From contig QWDQ01000006.1 of assembly GCA_003868215.1 (NCBI GenBank), positions 434,001-498,000 on the forward strand: 64,000 nt of DNA. Direction: 5' to 3'. The notes beneath the pieces are model-generated. The model was given only the letters and a program-made list of their open reading frames with translations, had not been told where the DNA came from and made no database searches. Shown here piece by piece: positions 1 through 12,637 of the stretch. Position 1 is the first letter of the stretch. Each line of letters begins with the position of its first letter. Position numbers and translations under genes: made by a program. This DNA comes from Pseudophaeomoniella oleicola (Eukaryota > Ascomycota > Eurotiomycetes > Phaeomoniellales > Phaeomoniellaceae).

Positions 1-3000
1 GCCGAAAGAGACAGGAGGATCCCTAATCATGCCGAGGGAGTGAGAGATGAGAGACCTTTGTTCTTGGATGAGGTTCCACTTGTGATGACACGAGACGGTC
101 CACTGACACGGAAGTCAAGCCGTATTTGTTGATTGCCCGGTTAATGGTGACTAGGGAGGGGGGCACTAGAGCCTTTCATAAATGGGCGCCTTCGTAAAAC
201 GTTACTGGGGTACCGTGGAATACAATACCAAAACGTATCAGTACCGGTGCCGTATGCAATGTGCGTTCCCGTAAGGTGTCTGATCTACCCTAAACGACGA
301 CTTTCTTTTCATAGATCAGCAGCAGCCAGCCATTCCTTGCCATTTGCCATGCTTATGCCGGTGGGCAGGCCAAGGCTAAGGTCTGAAATCGCTTACTCTC
401 ACACCCACGAGTCTGCTTGGTCACAGCACACTTTACGGTACATAGGTGCCGCACAGCTTGTCGCCAGTCGAGGCGCAATGTAAGACCGAGTCAGAATGAC
501 CTAGTGAAAATCATAAGCGTTGCACAACGGTATTAATAACGGTGTCCATCCTCGGTGGCGTACAGATCATACCCTATCGTTTGCTATTCCCTTGAGGATC
601 AATAGATGGGAGCATCACGTTTGCTTTTGCTAAGCCAACAGAGGCAATACGCGGGACGCAGATTCCGCCGATGAAATGAACAGGAAATATTGCCTACTTC
701 CACATCCCTCGCTGAAGATCGATACGACTATTTTTATATTGGGTAACGGATCAACCGGTGAGAATGGCACCAAAAGTGATGATCATTACAGCGCATAATG
801 TGTCAAATGGCTGTGTCGATTGGTAAAAATGATCGTCCCTAGGGTCCTCGTGTCTGGAATCGAAAGCTGTGTTGTACTACGTACCATAGTAGTAGCGAGG
901 TAGGTACATACGACATGTATTAGGCAGTGATTGTCTGTTGTAAATGCTACACAACCTCCTTGTGCTTTTGCGGTTGTGCAACATCATCGGCGCTGTCCAA
1001 CCTGGCTCGCGTCACGCATGGGAACTGGTACATACCTCTTGCGTTAGATATGTACCTACGTAGTATGTGCCTTGCGTACCTTGGTAGTAATTAGGTACCT
1101 ATTGATATGCCGTTGGGCTCGAGATGGTGAAAGCCGATAAGACGAGAGAATAATTGTGCAGTGTGATCTTAAGGCCGAATCCCCCAGGGTATGCCGACTT
1201 AGGTAACTCCGTACCCTGTAACAAATTGAGACATGCGCTGTATGCTGTAAATTAGATTGATTGTTGTTATTGCCTTGAATCTTCCGGATCCTCTGTGCTC
1301 TCGGGGGCCGATTTCAGCCTGTTGCATTGGACTTCCCCGAAGGTAATGCCGTTTTGTGACCACTATGCCACTTCCTACGGAGACAAGTGCATCCGGTCTT
1401 CCTTTTTCTCGGCCACTTACTTGGTCCCTCCACGATATACAAAGCAAATATATGCGGCGCTGTGCTGTGCTGTGCTGTCCTTAGGTGGGATATAGAATGT
1501 TTCGACGGTCTGATAGTGGTCGTACAGCCGTTCCAGTCTCGACATGCAGAGTTGTTGTTGGCGGGCATGGCTGTAGGAATCGAGCTTCATGCGCCCCGAA
1601 TTTCCTATTATGCGATAGATCGACCTGGGCTTTCGGTCATCACCGCTTGACTCTGCCGTCTCCTCCAGGTGCGTCTTCATGGTTACCGCCATCGGTGTCG
1701 TAAGAGGGAGAAATAGGGACAAACTGCCTGTTCCTAATTTACATACCTCTTGGAGGAGAGCATCCTAGATAAGGCCCAGCCCCCAAAGCCGGTGCGCCCG
1801 TCTGCCCGCTCAGAGACGGCCCTGCTCTTCCAAGCATTGCTCGATTATACCATAGTACAGCGTTACAGGAGGCATCGGTTCTGCCGAGCTGCATGGGAAT
1901 CTCGGCTACACAGGTGGCGGCCATGACCAGGACAAGACTGCTGATAACTGTGACATTGGAATTGAACCAAGTCTCGAATCTTAGGCCGGATCAAGTACTA
2001 CAGTAGTATACGAGACTGTCCATGCTGTACCTATCTAGGTAATCTGTACATAAAAGATATGTATGTATTGTCGCATGACCATGTCGAAGCTGGACCAACT
2101 GGATCAAAAACTTCATAGTCAGATCATCAAGACCAATCCTGAAAAGTCACAGCCAGGTGTCATTCCTTGTAATTCAGCTTGTTAAAGAAGCTCGAGGGAA
2201 ACTGTATGCTGCTCCTCCAGTTTGCAACAATGGTCATAACGTACTCTAGTACGATGACGCCGGCACGATCAACCATGACAAGCAAAGACAGCCTCCGCTC
2301 GGAAGAGCCAGCAACATTGCAATATAAATCATAAAATTGAGGTATTTAGTACACCCCTAGCGTACAGTATATGCTGGTATCAATGGAACAGTACCTAGGT
2401 AATATTATGGTATATGATGTACCTTTTCAGCTAGCTTACTCAAACAATAGCCGGGGTTGACCTACCATACCAATTCCTCTCCAAATCGAGTTGCACCTCT
2501 TTATTTTCATATTGCATACACACACACACACACACACACAATCACTCACTCACTCACTCACATAGGTACATAGGTACACACTCCTCATGCACCTATTCCG
2601 ATGTGGAAGTTAGAGTAGTCACTTACATCTTGTCTGCTTCACCGACGTTAGCAGAGCGATCTCCATCAAAATGATATCTGAGCAATTCCTTCAAACCTCA
2701 TCACCCGAGCTCTAGTATTCATATCCACATCGCTTGTTGAGCGAAGCAAGGCACGAAGATCAACCTTATCGGATGATCCGCTACAAGTCTACAGTAGTCA
2801 ACGGTATCATTGCAGGGATATTGAAGAACCTCACCGATGTTCGAAAACCCACGCTTGGCTCTTCTGTGTCGTTTGGGATCCATGTCGAGCATGTGGACGC
2901 AGCTCAAACCCAGAATGGTCACGTACTATTGTAAATGTCTCCGTACTACGTACATACGTAGGTGAGAGATAGAGGGATCCTCAGTGACAGTATGTGCGGG

Positions 3001-4400
3001 CCCTCCTGAGGACCACAAGTTGGTTCCTCCCGCGCGTTGGACAAGAACCGACTTCACCAATGGCGGCATATCCTGTCTCCGCTCTCCAAACAACTTCAAC
3101 AAACGCCTCAATGCATCTCGGCATACCACAGTATTGCTCGACCGTAGGACCTCGTGGAAATCCCGAGGATTGCCAAACCCTATTGGCATTGTCCTCGTCA
3201 AGTCTTTGACCATTGACCGCCCGGTGGGTACGTGCAGGTCGCTCGATCAGTAATTTAAATCATTGCCCTTTTGAGGAACGGGTTTCGACTTGAAAGCGGA
3301 GAGGGTGATTCTTGATTGGCAAGTTATTGCGCCTGGAGTCGTATCAGAAGTGGAGAAGGAGTTACCGAGAGAGTTTGATCATGCTTTTTTGTTTGTCTAT
3401 GCGTCTCGCTCTCTCTCTCTCTCTGGCTCTGTGAAAGCAAAGCCGTCAATCCATCGAGCCATACGTTGATGGAGAGTGTACGGTGCACGGGGGAAGTTGG
3501 TCGACCGAAATCGCCCTCCGGTGGATCTCACTCGGTCCACCTCTACTCCTTCGATTTGCCCGTAGCGTAGTAGATATTGATGAGCGAGTCAGCAGGCAGC
3601 TTTCGGTCGGGAAAATCCAGAGCACGAATTCAAGGTGATGGGTCAGCGGGGGAGTATCAGAGGAGATTGTATTGCCTTGATAGCTCCAGCTGATGTTTTT
3701 CCGTTCTGCGATGAAATGTAGGTACCTGGTATGAGCCTAAGGTAGGTACCGATCATGGTCAGCGACCGTAGTGGTCTACGTTAACTGTATGCTACTGTAG
3801 TAGCCAGCCATGTACGAATCCAGATATCTGGGAGACGCATCTGAAGGCAGACAGACGACAGAACGCATGGAGAGTGATGGGGAATGGCGTGGGATGGATG
3901 GTGCGTGGAAATTGTTTCCAAAATACCATAAGTTACCGGGTATTGACCAGCATTTCTCATCCCATGAGGGAAGTATGCACCGAGTCTCTCAAACCTTACT
4001 CTCTTTCTTCTTTTCGGCTCTTGATAATTAGTAACTTAATTGTTGTCTGTCGGCTTCAAGGTCCTAGAACATCTTTCAAGTCACCTGGATTTGAATATTA
4101 CTCTTCGCTTATTGGCAAAACTATGGGTAAATAAATCTCTGAATCAATCTGTTCACATCATGTTTCTCCCCTGCTGTCAAGTTGTCAATACTGATGATGG
4201 TTGACTCTAACAAGTGTTGGTCGTAATAGCCAATCAGTCGAACATAGTGATACAGAACGTCAATAATAGGTAAAGGTAACAGTCAGTAACTTACCTGAAG
4301 ATTGGTTTTGGTGAGGGGAACAAAGGGAAACAGAGGGTGTTGTCCTCACTGTAATTTCTTTCATTTCTTTTTTAAGTTGGTGTTTTATTGATCAATACCA
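1..4400. other. Left-edge region with no convincing gene
   Basis: I see no protein family or consistent exon chain here. The region holds short repeats: a CA run then CTCA repeats near 2517-2565, a CT run near 3408-3424, many TAGGTACCTA-like words, and TACTACGTA half-palindromes near 875 and 2943. A minus-strand ORF at 2926-3213 (95 codons, ATG start) is the longest that reads like protein, but the plus strand is open over the same stretch and I recognise neither, so I do not call it. The region may be the long promoter and leader side of the CON7-like gene to the right. Confidence 0.5.
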
Positions 4401-5358
4401 ACTGTAAGAAACCCTGTTACTTACATACCATCCGCAGTAAAACCCAAACCGAGTGAAGAAAAATAAATGATATTTTTTTTATATCCACATCGTGTCTGGT
4501 CTACTAGACTACTTTAATCCACGCTTTTTTTCCTCTTTCCCACCCCATCAACCCACACACTACCTTCCCTGCATCTTCCCAACCCTGGTCTATTCAGAGC
4601 ACACTAGTTGTTTTCTTTCTTCTTACTTCTCTCGACTGGGCAAAGCGAATACTACGCAAGCTCGTGAAGGGGGGAAAGAAGTCAGAAAAGAAGGCAAGAA
4701 GGCAAGGGGACTACGCGCAAATCCAATTCCGCGCTATCTAGCCACCACTCGGCAGACATCAGGGACAAGACCAACGACGAGGAGATAGAAAGAAAGACTA
4801 AAACTCGACTGGCCTACCCACTCATCTCCATCCACTTCATTGCAACCCATAAAATCAACCATCCCGTTCAAAAAGGTTACTAGTCTCTTAGATCGAACCT
4901 CACTTTGTTTCTTCTCGCTTCGCCTTCTTGGGAACAGTCGCTCACGCCATTGACCCGACCGTCCCATTCTTACTTGTACTGGCGTCCAGCCTTTGCTCCT
5001 CCTGGCCTCGCTCAAAAATCCCACCTTGAGAGAGAGACTACCCAACCCATCAATTCTCTGTCGGACACACTTGTACCTGCAAGGCATCCCTCCACCCTAA
5101 AACCCAGCTAGGCGTCTTGGGCTCTATCAAGCATCACTTCAAATTCCTGGAGAGGCTTTATTCTTGCTCGTCGGCCTCGAAATCCAATTCCTATCGTCAT
5201 CAATTCAGACGCCGCGGCATTGGATCTCGACGTCCGCTCGTTCATTCGTTTTTCACAGATATCGACGCGCTGTCGTCGTTTCAACCCCTTCAAGACAATT
5301 GCTTTGCGCCAACCTTTCGACACGACTCGAGTGTTGCGCAACGCTCACGACGTAGTAT
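4400..5358 (+). promoter_or_regulatory. Probable promoter and long leader of the CON7-like gene
   Basis: This stretch is rich in C and T on the plus strand and has several short upstream ORFs, for example one opening near 4492. It leads straight into the CON7-like start codon. Pyrimidine-rich stretches before the start are common in filamentous fungi. The transcription start cannot be placed from sequence, so the split between promoter and 5' leader is inference. If the leader starts near 4.5 kb, the upstream ATGs would be expected to limit translation. Confidence 0.35.
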
Positions 5359-6817
5359 ATGGACAGAACCGGGTCTGATTACGCGCAGTCAGGTCAGTTA
5401 CGCTGTTGTCATCCCTCCCCAAGTGATATGCGCGCGTACTGACTATCAAGGATGCCTCCAGACCAAGCCTCTACTGCTCAGTACACCCCGCAGACGGACG
5501 TGCGATCTTCGACCTTGTCGAATTCGAACACCCCGCAGTCAGATTACAGTCTGAACCCGCCATCTGCTCGATCGGGAGGTTTTCCAGAGTATCTGACGCG
5601 CCAACCTCAATATCATCACGCGCCGAATTCGACCCCAGGTAGCGTGGCAAGTATGGCGCAAGCAACAAGTCCGTCAATCACCCTCCAAGATGGCCAACAT
5701 CATCATTCAAACCCCATGAAATCTGACAACTCGGTCCCTATAGATCCCTCCATCGCGGCCCAGTCGAGCCCTACTTATCCTCCACCCTACTCTCCGTATA
5801 ACCCACAGGGACATGATATGTCACAATACCAGGGTCACCCACCACCAGCTATGTATGGACGTCCAGAGTGGCCTCCACAATACGCCCATCAGCATGGAAT
5901 GCCGGCACCTTACAGCTCACCTGCAACGACCATGAGCTCAGCATCCCCAGCTGTGTCCGCTGGCAACCGCCCGGGTCAGGTCAGTATCCTCCAGCACTGT
6001 GCATGGAGTCTCCAGGACACAACACGCTGACTTTTGATTTCTTGAAGCTCTACTCTTTCGTCTCGATCCCCGGCGCGCAGCAACATAAGCGACCGCGTCG
6101 TCGCTACGAGGAAATTGAGAGAATGTACAAGTGCGGTTGGAATGGGTGTGAGAAGGCTTATGGTACTCTGAACCATTTGAACGCCCACGTCACAATGCAA
6201 TCCCATGGGTCAAAACGTACACCTGAAGGTATGTGCACATATGTCATGATTTCTAGTTCTCCCGATCGCAAAACTGTTCGAATGAAGGGCGCTTTCCCAT
6301 CCGCACATGTGACGGAGATCGGTCTATAATTTTACACCGATTTTCACTTTATTCGAGTCTTGTCTGAGTTTACTGGTGCGGTGGCTAATTGAATTTATCG
6401 CAGAATTCAAGGAGATTCGGAAGGAGTGGAAAGCCCGCAAGAAGGAAGAGGACGCTGCACGAAAGGCGCAAGAGGAGCGTGAACGGGCCGCTGCTCAAGC
6501 TCAAGCTAGCCAGGTTGATGGACAAGCTCCTGATCCAGCTCAACAAGGCCAAGCTCCAAGCTACCCAGGCAGTGTACGACCACAATTACCTCCAATTGGC
6601 TATGCCCCGGCAGACGGGCAGGTCCCAGGTCAATATGCCGGCCAACAACCTGGAGTGGTTTATCAGCAAGGCAATGGTCAAATGGCGTATCCCAACTATC
6701 CACACTCTCCCTATGCTCAGGGTGGACAAGTCTACCAAGGGCGTAAGTAGATCCTCGATCCCGCAGTCCCCCGTTTCACGTTGCTAACAGGTAACAGACC
6801 AACAATACAGTTCATAA
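5359..6817 (+). CDS. CON7: CON7-like C2H2 zinc-finger transcription factor
   Basis: Five exons: 5359-5392, 5462-5979, 6048-6228, 6404-6742 and 6798-6817, giving 363 aa in consistent phase. The N-terminal half is a low-complexity Q/P/S-rich region. It is followed by a basic KRPRRRYEEIERMYKC stretch and a single zinc finger of form C-x4-C-x12-H-x5-H (CGWNGC...LNAHVTMQSH), then a charged helix (EFKEIRKEWKARKKEED) and a Q/P/G-rich tail ending HQQYSS. This arrangement is what I know from Con7p of Magnaporthe and Fusarium, a nuclear regulator of morphogenesis and, in pathogens, of infection structures. The first exon encodes only 11 full codons (MDRTGSDYAQS) and joins in phase to DQASTAQYTPQ. The last intron removes a stop that unspliced reading would meet. 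Family assignment is strong; the role in this organism is inferred. Confidence 0.85.
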
Positions 6818-9800
6818 ACCTCTCGCTCATATGCACATAGTGATGGCTCGATAGGATGATTTGATGACCGCAAGATTATCTGAACAATACCCACGGTGGG
6901 GGCGGAGGATTATGAATCGGGTGGTCCCTGTTTGCAATGCATGAGATCCCGGAGTCATCGCATAGTATTGCACAGTGATGCTACGGGCGGTAGTATTTGG
7001 TTTAGCTTTTGTTGTCTTCTGTGTCTATTGTGAATTTTTATTTTTCTCATCTCAAAAAGAACGTCAGTTTGGTTGGGCGGTCATTCTGGATTGATGGAAT
7101 GCTTTCCCGAATCTTGTTGCCTAAGGCGATTGCGCAACATGTTCTACGCTATTCAGGAACAAGGCTTTCATTTGCAGACAGCGTGTATTGCATACGACTG
7201 TCGGGAGGTATACTCGATGTTCTTGCGCTTCTAGAGGGAAAGGCGGCATGAGTTGAAGATTTGGGACTTGGTCATGCTGGCTACTCGACTCGACGCATTT
7301 TGGCTCCGAGGGTCCTGTGGCCTTCATCCTTATACTGTACATGCTTCTGACAGCGTTCTACCAAAAAAAACCTCGCGCAGCTTTTGTTTTTTTGGACATC
7401 TGTCGTTGAAGGGCGACCATTCCGACAGACGCAAGGGTGGCATCTCTCATTTTGCACTCGATTTCTAGCTTTCAAGGAACAAATGCGCCTGTAGCAATAG
7501 ACGTTCCGAAGAGCCACCACTTCCCTGCTTACATAACCTTTTTCTAGAATGCAATCCTCGATTTTGGCTCCATGTTTGTATCTCGGTGCATTGGTTTAGA
7601 TGTTGAGTGGAAAGAAAGATTTGGTCTGACGCGATGCTCCATGTCGTTAGATGGTGTCCATCCAGCCTTATAACTTAGTTGCGTCTGCAGCTTTCCACTG
7701 ACACGGGTCAAAAGGCTTCTTATGCGTTTCCCACGTTCCCGAAAACGGATGGTTAGAACAAGTGCACGAACACACAGGCCTCGAGGCTCTTGGGCCAATT
7801 CGATCATTGGCCATCCCTGTCGACTTTTAGCTAGTCGATAATGTGCAATGTGTAATGCGGCATACTTGACGGTAAGCGTCTTCGTTGAATATAGTGCGAT
7901 CTCAAACAATGTACTACGTAACCGTCGTCCCAGCTAAAGACCGGGTCTTGCGGTTTACTGGTATTAGGTCGCTAGGATACTGAACTGGCCTCACTGGTAA
8001 TTCGGACCTAAAATCTAAGCTTTGTTTCTTCCCGTTGGAACCGTCTCCCTCTTCCCCTTCCTCTAAGTTACTACGTTATCATCTTTCTCTTTCTAAATTA
8101 ACTTGGGTCCGTCGAAACCGTCGAGTCAACGCTTCGCTCGCTCCCTTGCGGCAATCGCGGGAACCAAAATGGCCCAGCACCAGCCAGCACCAGCCAGCAC
8201 CCTAGGCTTGGGACGAACAGGGAGACTTTTCGACGGTCGCACACACCATGCGCGGGCGACTATAACCCACGAACGACGCCGGTCTTTCACACTAAATGGT
8301 TTCCGGTTTCCTCAGGGATTTTGAATTTTCCTTAGAGAGAAACCATTCATCAACGGTGTCCTTGAACCACGCGACGCCCGTTCATGGGTAGGTAACCCTA
8401 GAGTAGTGGTAGTGAGTGGTATTAGTCTGGTGCCCTTAACCATGTAAGTCATATAGAAATTAATAGTGCAAGTCACACGTTTCGAGGACGGTGGATCGGT
8501 CTCAACGGATAAAGAGAGCGATTGGAATCATGGCATTTACATTTACGCCCTGAACACGTAATCATCCATCCTGTGCATACTCGGTATAACTAATAATTAG
8601 TAGAATCAACCAAGGCCAGGACTTGACTTACTATGATATTAATCTATCCACACCGTCGACACACAAAAGGCCTCCGACCTCTTGAACCCATGCAAGACAC
8701 TGACCCTGACCCTGACCCTGACCTTGACCCCTGGCCTTGACATTAAATATAGCGGCCATCATATAGTGTGGCGTCACTAACACAAGCGTCCTTTCCTTTC
8801 CTTCTTCTTTTTCCCTTTGTACTAATAACAACATCGATGCAGGGAATGACCATGCAACAGACAGGTACACTAAAACAATAAACCCCCCGAATAGGATCAA
8901 TTACCTCTTACCTCTTTTCTCCTCCGCCTTTTCCACAATTGCGACCAATCCACATGACTTGCAATGACAACCCGTCGACCTAGTAACATCTGGTACGGTA
9001 TCGAACAGTTTGTTTCTCAACTTTTCCAGTACAGCAAACCTGCCTGAACATCTGCAGCTTTTTCCATCCCCACCACCCACACCCGTTCAGTAAATACACA
9101 TGGCTTCTAGAAAAGACCCCTGATGGGATTGACCCTTGTGACCATACCAGATGTTGAAGTAGGCCCGTGGAGCGACCGACATTAGAATGCAGCAGCCACT
9201 GCTCTAGTTGGGAGAGCAAGGTAAGGGAGGCAATCCACGTCTGTCGCCTGTCTCATATGCGCCGTTCCCGCAACTGATCAAACTATATCTCCTCCATTTA
9301 TCGATGGCAACGAAGTGGGAAATACTGAAATCTACCACAATATTGATAACCTGATGCGCAACGCTCCTCCGAAGTTTCTCATGATGTTCCGTCCGGAAAA
9401 AGAAGCGGAATGGAGACCGGAAGGCGCAATCAATACCAACGTCTTCATACACAAGCAAACCAAAAAGGCCCATGTTTCAATCATCACCAGATCGCGATTT
9501 TCTCTTTCAAAGTTTACCAGTGATCATAGACATCATCTCATTACAGCCTCTCCAAAGAAAGGAAGCAATGTCAGTCGTCTCAGAAACCCTAGGATTCCCG
9601 GCCGCCTTGCTAAGACGACCATCATCGTTTGCTGCACCCTGTATCATCACAAAACAGAAGCAATTCCTCAACCGAGAATCTCAACTTCTTCCATCTCTCA
9701 TGTGTAAGTTAAGCAACCGCTTCGATGCTGTGTGTGCAATGATTCAAAAGAAACCCATCAAATCGTCACACGAGGTAGTGCGCCATTCTTTGCGATTAGT

Positions 9801-10371
9801 CAATTTCACGTCCATTATCATCTAATTACATTATTCTAGATTGAGAGAGAGAGAGAGAGAGAGAGAAGCCCCTAATGAATATCGATTTTCTTTTTTGCTG
9901 CTTTTTTTTTGGTTCTCTCATATAATTACATGATGTTACAGACCCTGACTCGAGTACTGCGAATGCTTGTCGTGTCGACGACGGACTGGTTGGATTTATT
10001 TCATCGAAGCGAGAAAGGTGTTTTGGTATGGCGGGGGCGCAGAGAGACAGGTAGGTAGGTAGGTAGGTAGGTAGGCAGGAAGGGAGGGAGGGTAAGCCAG
10101 TCTGGGTAAAAGTAAGTGAGCGAGATGGAATGAAAGTTGTTGTTGTGCGTTTTTTATCGACGACTGACTGTTATGCTTCTGGCATCTCGAGAATACAGCG
10201 CACAGAGCGAGGGAAAATGAAAACATCTAGCATTATGGTGCGTAAACATCTTAACATATCCCGTATATATATTTATATTTACAACACACCTAACCTATGC
10301 AATGCAAAAAGGAAGGGCGGGCCTCCATCTTCCATTTATCATCTGTTGCAACACGAGGAAAAAAAAAATTC
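6818..10371. other. 3.5-kb intergenic region, no convincing gene
   Basis: Many ORFs open here, but none shows a family signature, a good ATG context or an exon chain; several begin with GTG or TTG. The region holds a TGACCC hexamer run at 8701-8731, a CAGCACCAGC repeat near 8178-8205, a GA run near 9841-9866 and a TAGG run near 10050-10075. The right end probably carries the 3' UTR of the NDUFAF7 gene, which is transcribed toward this region. Confidence 0.5.
8701..8731. repeat. TGACCC hexanucleotide tandem repeat
   Basis: About five units of TGACCC in tandem, the fourth with a C-to-T change. The unit is not the TTAGGG telomere repeat. Confidence 0.9.
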
Positions 10372-11921
10372 TCAAACAGCAACATCCCCCCCAAATCCAA
10401 CCGGTCTTCTCCTCCCCCCAGACTCCGGCACAATCGCCATGACTTTATATACCTTCCCCATCCCTCCTCCTCCTCCTCCTGCGGTCCCTCTATCAACCAA
10501 CCGTTTCCAACCCGTCTCGATAGCTTTCGCTTTCTCCTCCACCACCCCTTCGCCCCCAACACCACCACCACTGCCACTGGTGGTCTTCTGCATCAACTGC
10601 CTCGCCCGATCCTCAATGCCAAGACTGACGAGAAAATCAGCCTGGTCGACGGGGCCGTGGACTTCGACGGCCGGGCTCGCGTCGAGGGCGGCGGTGGCGA
10701 GGGCTGTGAAGTCGACGTCGGCGCTGAGGTCGGTTTGGCCCGGGAGGGTGAAGGGGGATGTCAGGGTGTGGTGGCGGATGCCGCGGAGGGAGTTTAGGGG
10801 GATGGTGGAGGCGGGGCCGTAGTCGATTATTAGGGCGGCGCCTTTGGGGGGGGGCGGGGTGGTGTTACTACCGCCGATGTGGCGTGCGATATCTTGCGCG
10901 AATTTTTGGGATTCGGGGCTTATCTCGATGTAGGCGTCTGGGATGGATTTGATGGCTTTGTAGCGTGCGGATGTCTCGGGTAGGACCAAGGAGTTCGGGT
11001 TGGGGAACTTGGATATGGAGAGCTGGAACTCGGGTTCAGGGCTTTCGAGGTCGGCTTCCTTCTTTGCATTGAGGGCAACTACCAGCTCCCGCCATTGAGG
11101 GCCGCTGGTGGGTTTGCTAGGTTTGGGCGGCGTTTCTGGGGTGGTCGTCTTCTCGGGTTCGGCGGGAGCAGGGACCGTTTTGAAGGCGTGGATGGGGAGG
11201 GCGTCGAAGAACTCATGCGCGATGAAGAATGGCATCCGAGGCTTGGAGCCAGGGTTGTTGTTGCCTAGAAGCGCCATATCCTCTATCCATTCGATGGGTA
11301 TGTTACCGTACTTGCTGATAGCTCTTTGTCCATCTTTCGTTGTTTCAAAGCCGTTGTCTCCACAGAGCAGAGCTCGTTGCGCCTCTCTAAGTGATGGGCT
11401 TGCTTCGACCAGCAGAACTGAATCTATTGCTTTGGCGAACGGTTTGAAATTCCTCAGCGTCCGCAGCATATCATCCATGAGAGTCCCACGTCCTGGTCCC
11501 AGCTCGATAAGCTGGACTCCATTGCTGGGTGCGCCCTGCGCCATCCATTCTGTCAGGAACCATATGCCCACCAGCTCTCCGAATATCTGTGAGATCTCCG
11601 GGGATGTCACAAAGTCGCCTTCTTTGCCAAACGGGTCACCCGTCTTTCTTGTTGTCGTATAATAACCACCGTCCGGAGAGGTGAGGCATTGTCGCATGTA
11701 GGCTGCAATCGAGAGAGGTCCAGTGGTCTAGACGCGGTTAGCACTGCCAGTCTCAGATTGAGAAGCTTGCCATTTACCTCAATTGCACTCGCAATTGTCT
11801 TTGCCAACGGTGTCGACCATGTCCTCCCACTGGAAGCCCATCGTGTGGTAACTATGATTGAATTCCGGGTAGATCTCCCAGATGCTAAATGTCGCTTCAA
11901 GGCAAACAATCCATTGCGCAT
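10372..11921 (-). CDS. NDUFAF7: NDUFAF7-type mitochondrial protein arginine methyltransferase
   Basis: Two exons: 11921-11778 and 11727-10372, separated by a 50-bp intron, giving 499 aa. I start at the ATG at 11921; the frame is open a little further upstream but only from a TTG. The first ~35 residues are rich in R, S and T and almost free of acids, as in a mitochondrial presequence. The SAM-binding loop reads IELGPGRGTLMDDML, and the family hallmark HEFFDALPIHAF follows about 100 residues later. A GxxxDYG-like strand (AALIIDYGPAS) lies in the C-terminal half. Members of this MidA/DUF185 family dimethylate an arginine of the 49-kDa (NDUFS2) subunit during assembly of respiratory complex I. 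An insertion rich in P, T and K in the middle and a glycine-rich tail look lineage-specific. Confidence 0.88.
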
Positions 11922-12637
11922 GCCGGACAATGATTCTGCCGCGAGCTACTCGACAAGCAACGAAAGAGTTCAATAAGTACAATCACTATAGCCAAAACAT
12001 CCAATTCTCCCGAGGTTGCCGTACACATATACGCTGATCGAGTATCAATATTATTTTTTGGACAGCTGGCGCATCATGGGTTTTCAGGGTTCAAGCTGTG
12101 GTTGTTCTCCGTATCCGTAATTATTTGAGATGGAGATCGTGACCAAAATCGTTTTCATCACCTGTTCCTACGCTGTCGCGCACTGGCAAATCTTCTATTT
12201 CTTCGGGCTCATAAGCATACGTTGACCATGAGGTCTTGAGCTCGTACTTGTCTCTATCTGCACTCTCTACAACAGTTCGACAGCTCTCTATATCGAATCC
12301 AATTCTACCGCTATCCACTTTTACACCCTATCCATTCGGGGAAGCAGTGATTCAACTTCTCCATAGCACGGGGTGCACGGAGAGCCGAGCATCGTGTAAT
12401 CATTCTCTTTACCCGTGTTGTAGAGGACCACGGGCTCCATCAATGTGCATCTCTTTATTCAAGATTGATGGCGCATTATGATAGTGGGATTGAACGGTCT
12501 ATTTCGCGTCCGTCGGTCCCCTTTTTGGGGCACGCGGCTGTCAGCGGTCGATGGTTGTGTCATTCGTTCTCTCTTTGGCCGCACTAGTCGGGCCGGCATA
12601 AGATACTGTCGCTTCACCTATAGCTGCCGTTGCCGAA
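11922..12637. other. Intergenic region with one protein-like minus-strand ORF
   Basis: Between the NDUFAF7 start and the end of the F-box gene. A minus-strand reading at about 12318-12121 (65 codons, rich in D, E and V, ending GHDLHLK) looks protein-like but opens with GTG and has no upstream ATG in frame. It could be the last exon of a small gene or a relic. I could not join it to another exon. Confidence 0.3.

Noticed and set aside
9204-9825. Overlapping ORFs on both strands near 9.2-9.8 kb
   Set aside because: They open with GTG or TTG or lack context, none shows a domain, and both strands are open, which suggests chance.
10130-10822. 230-codon plus-strand ORF opposite the NDUFAF7 gene
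   Set aside because: Its content is low-complexity P/S/T and follows from the G-rich minus-strand coding sequence; no family signature.
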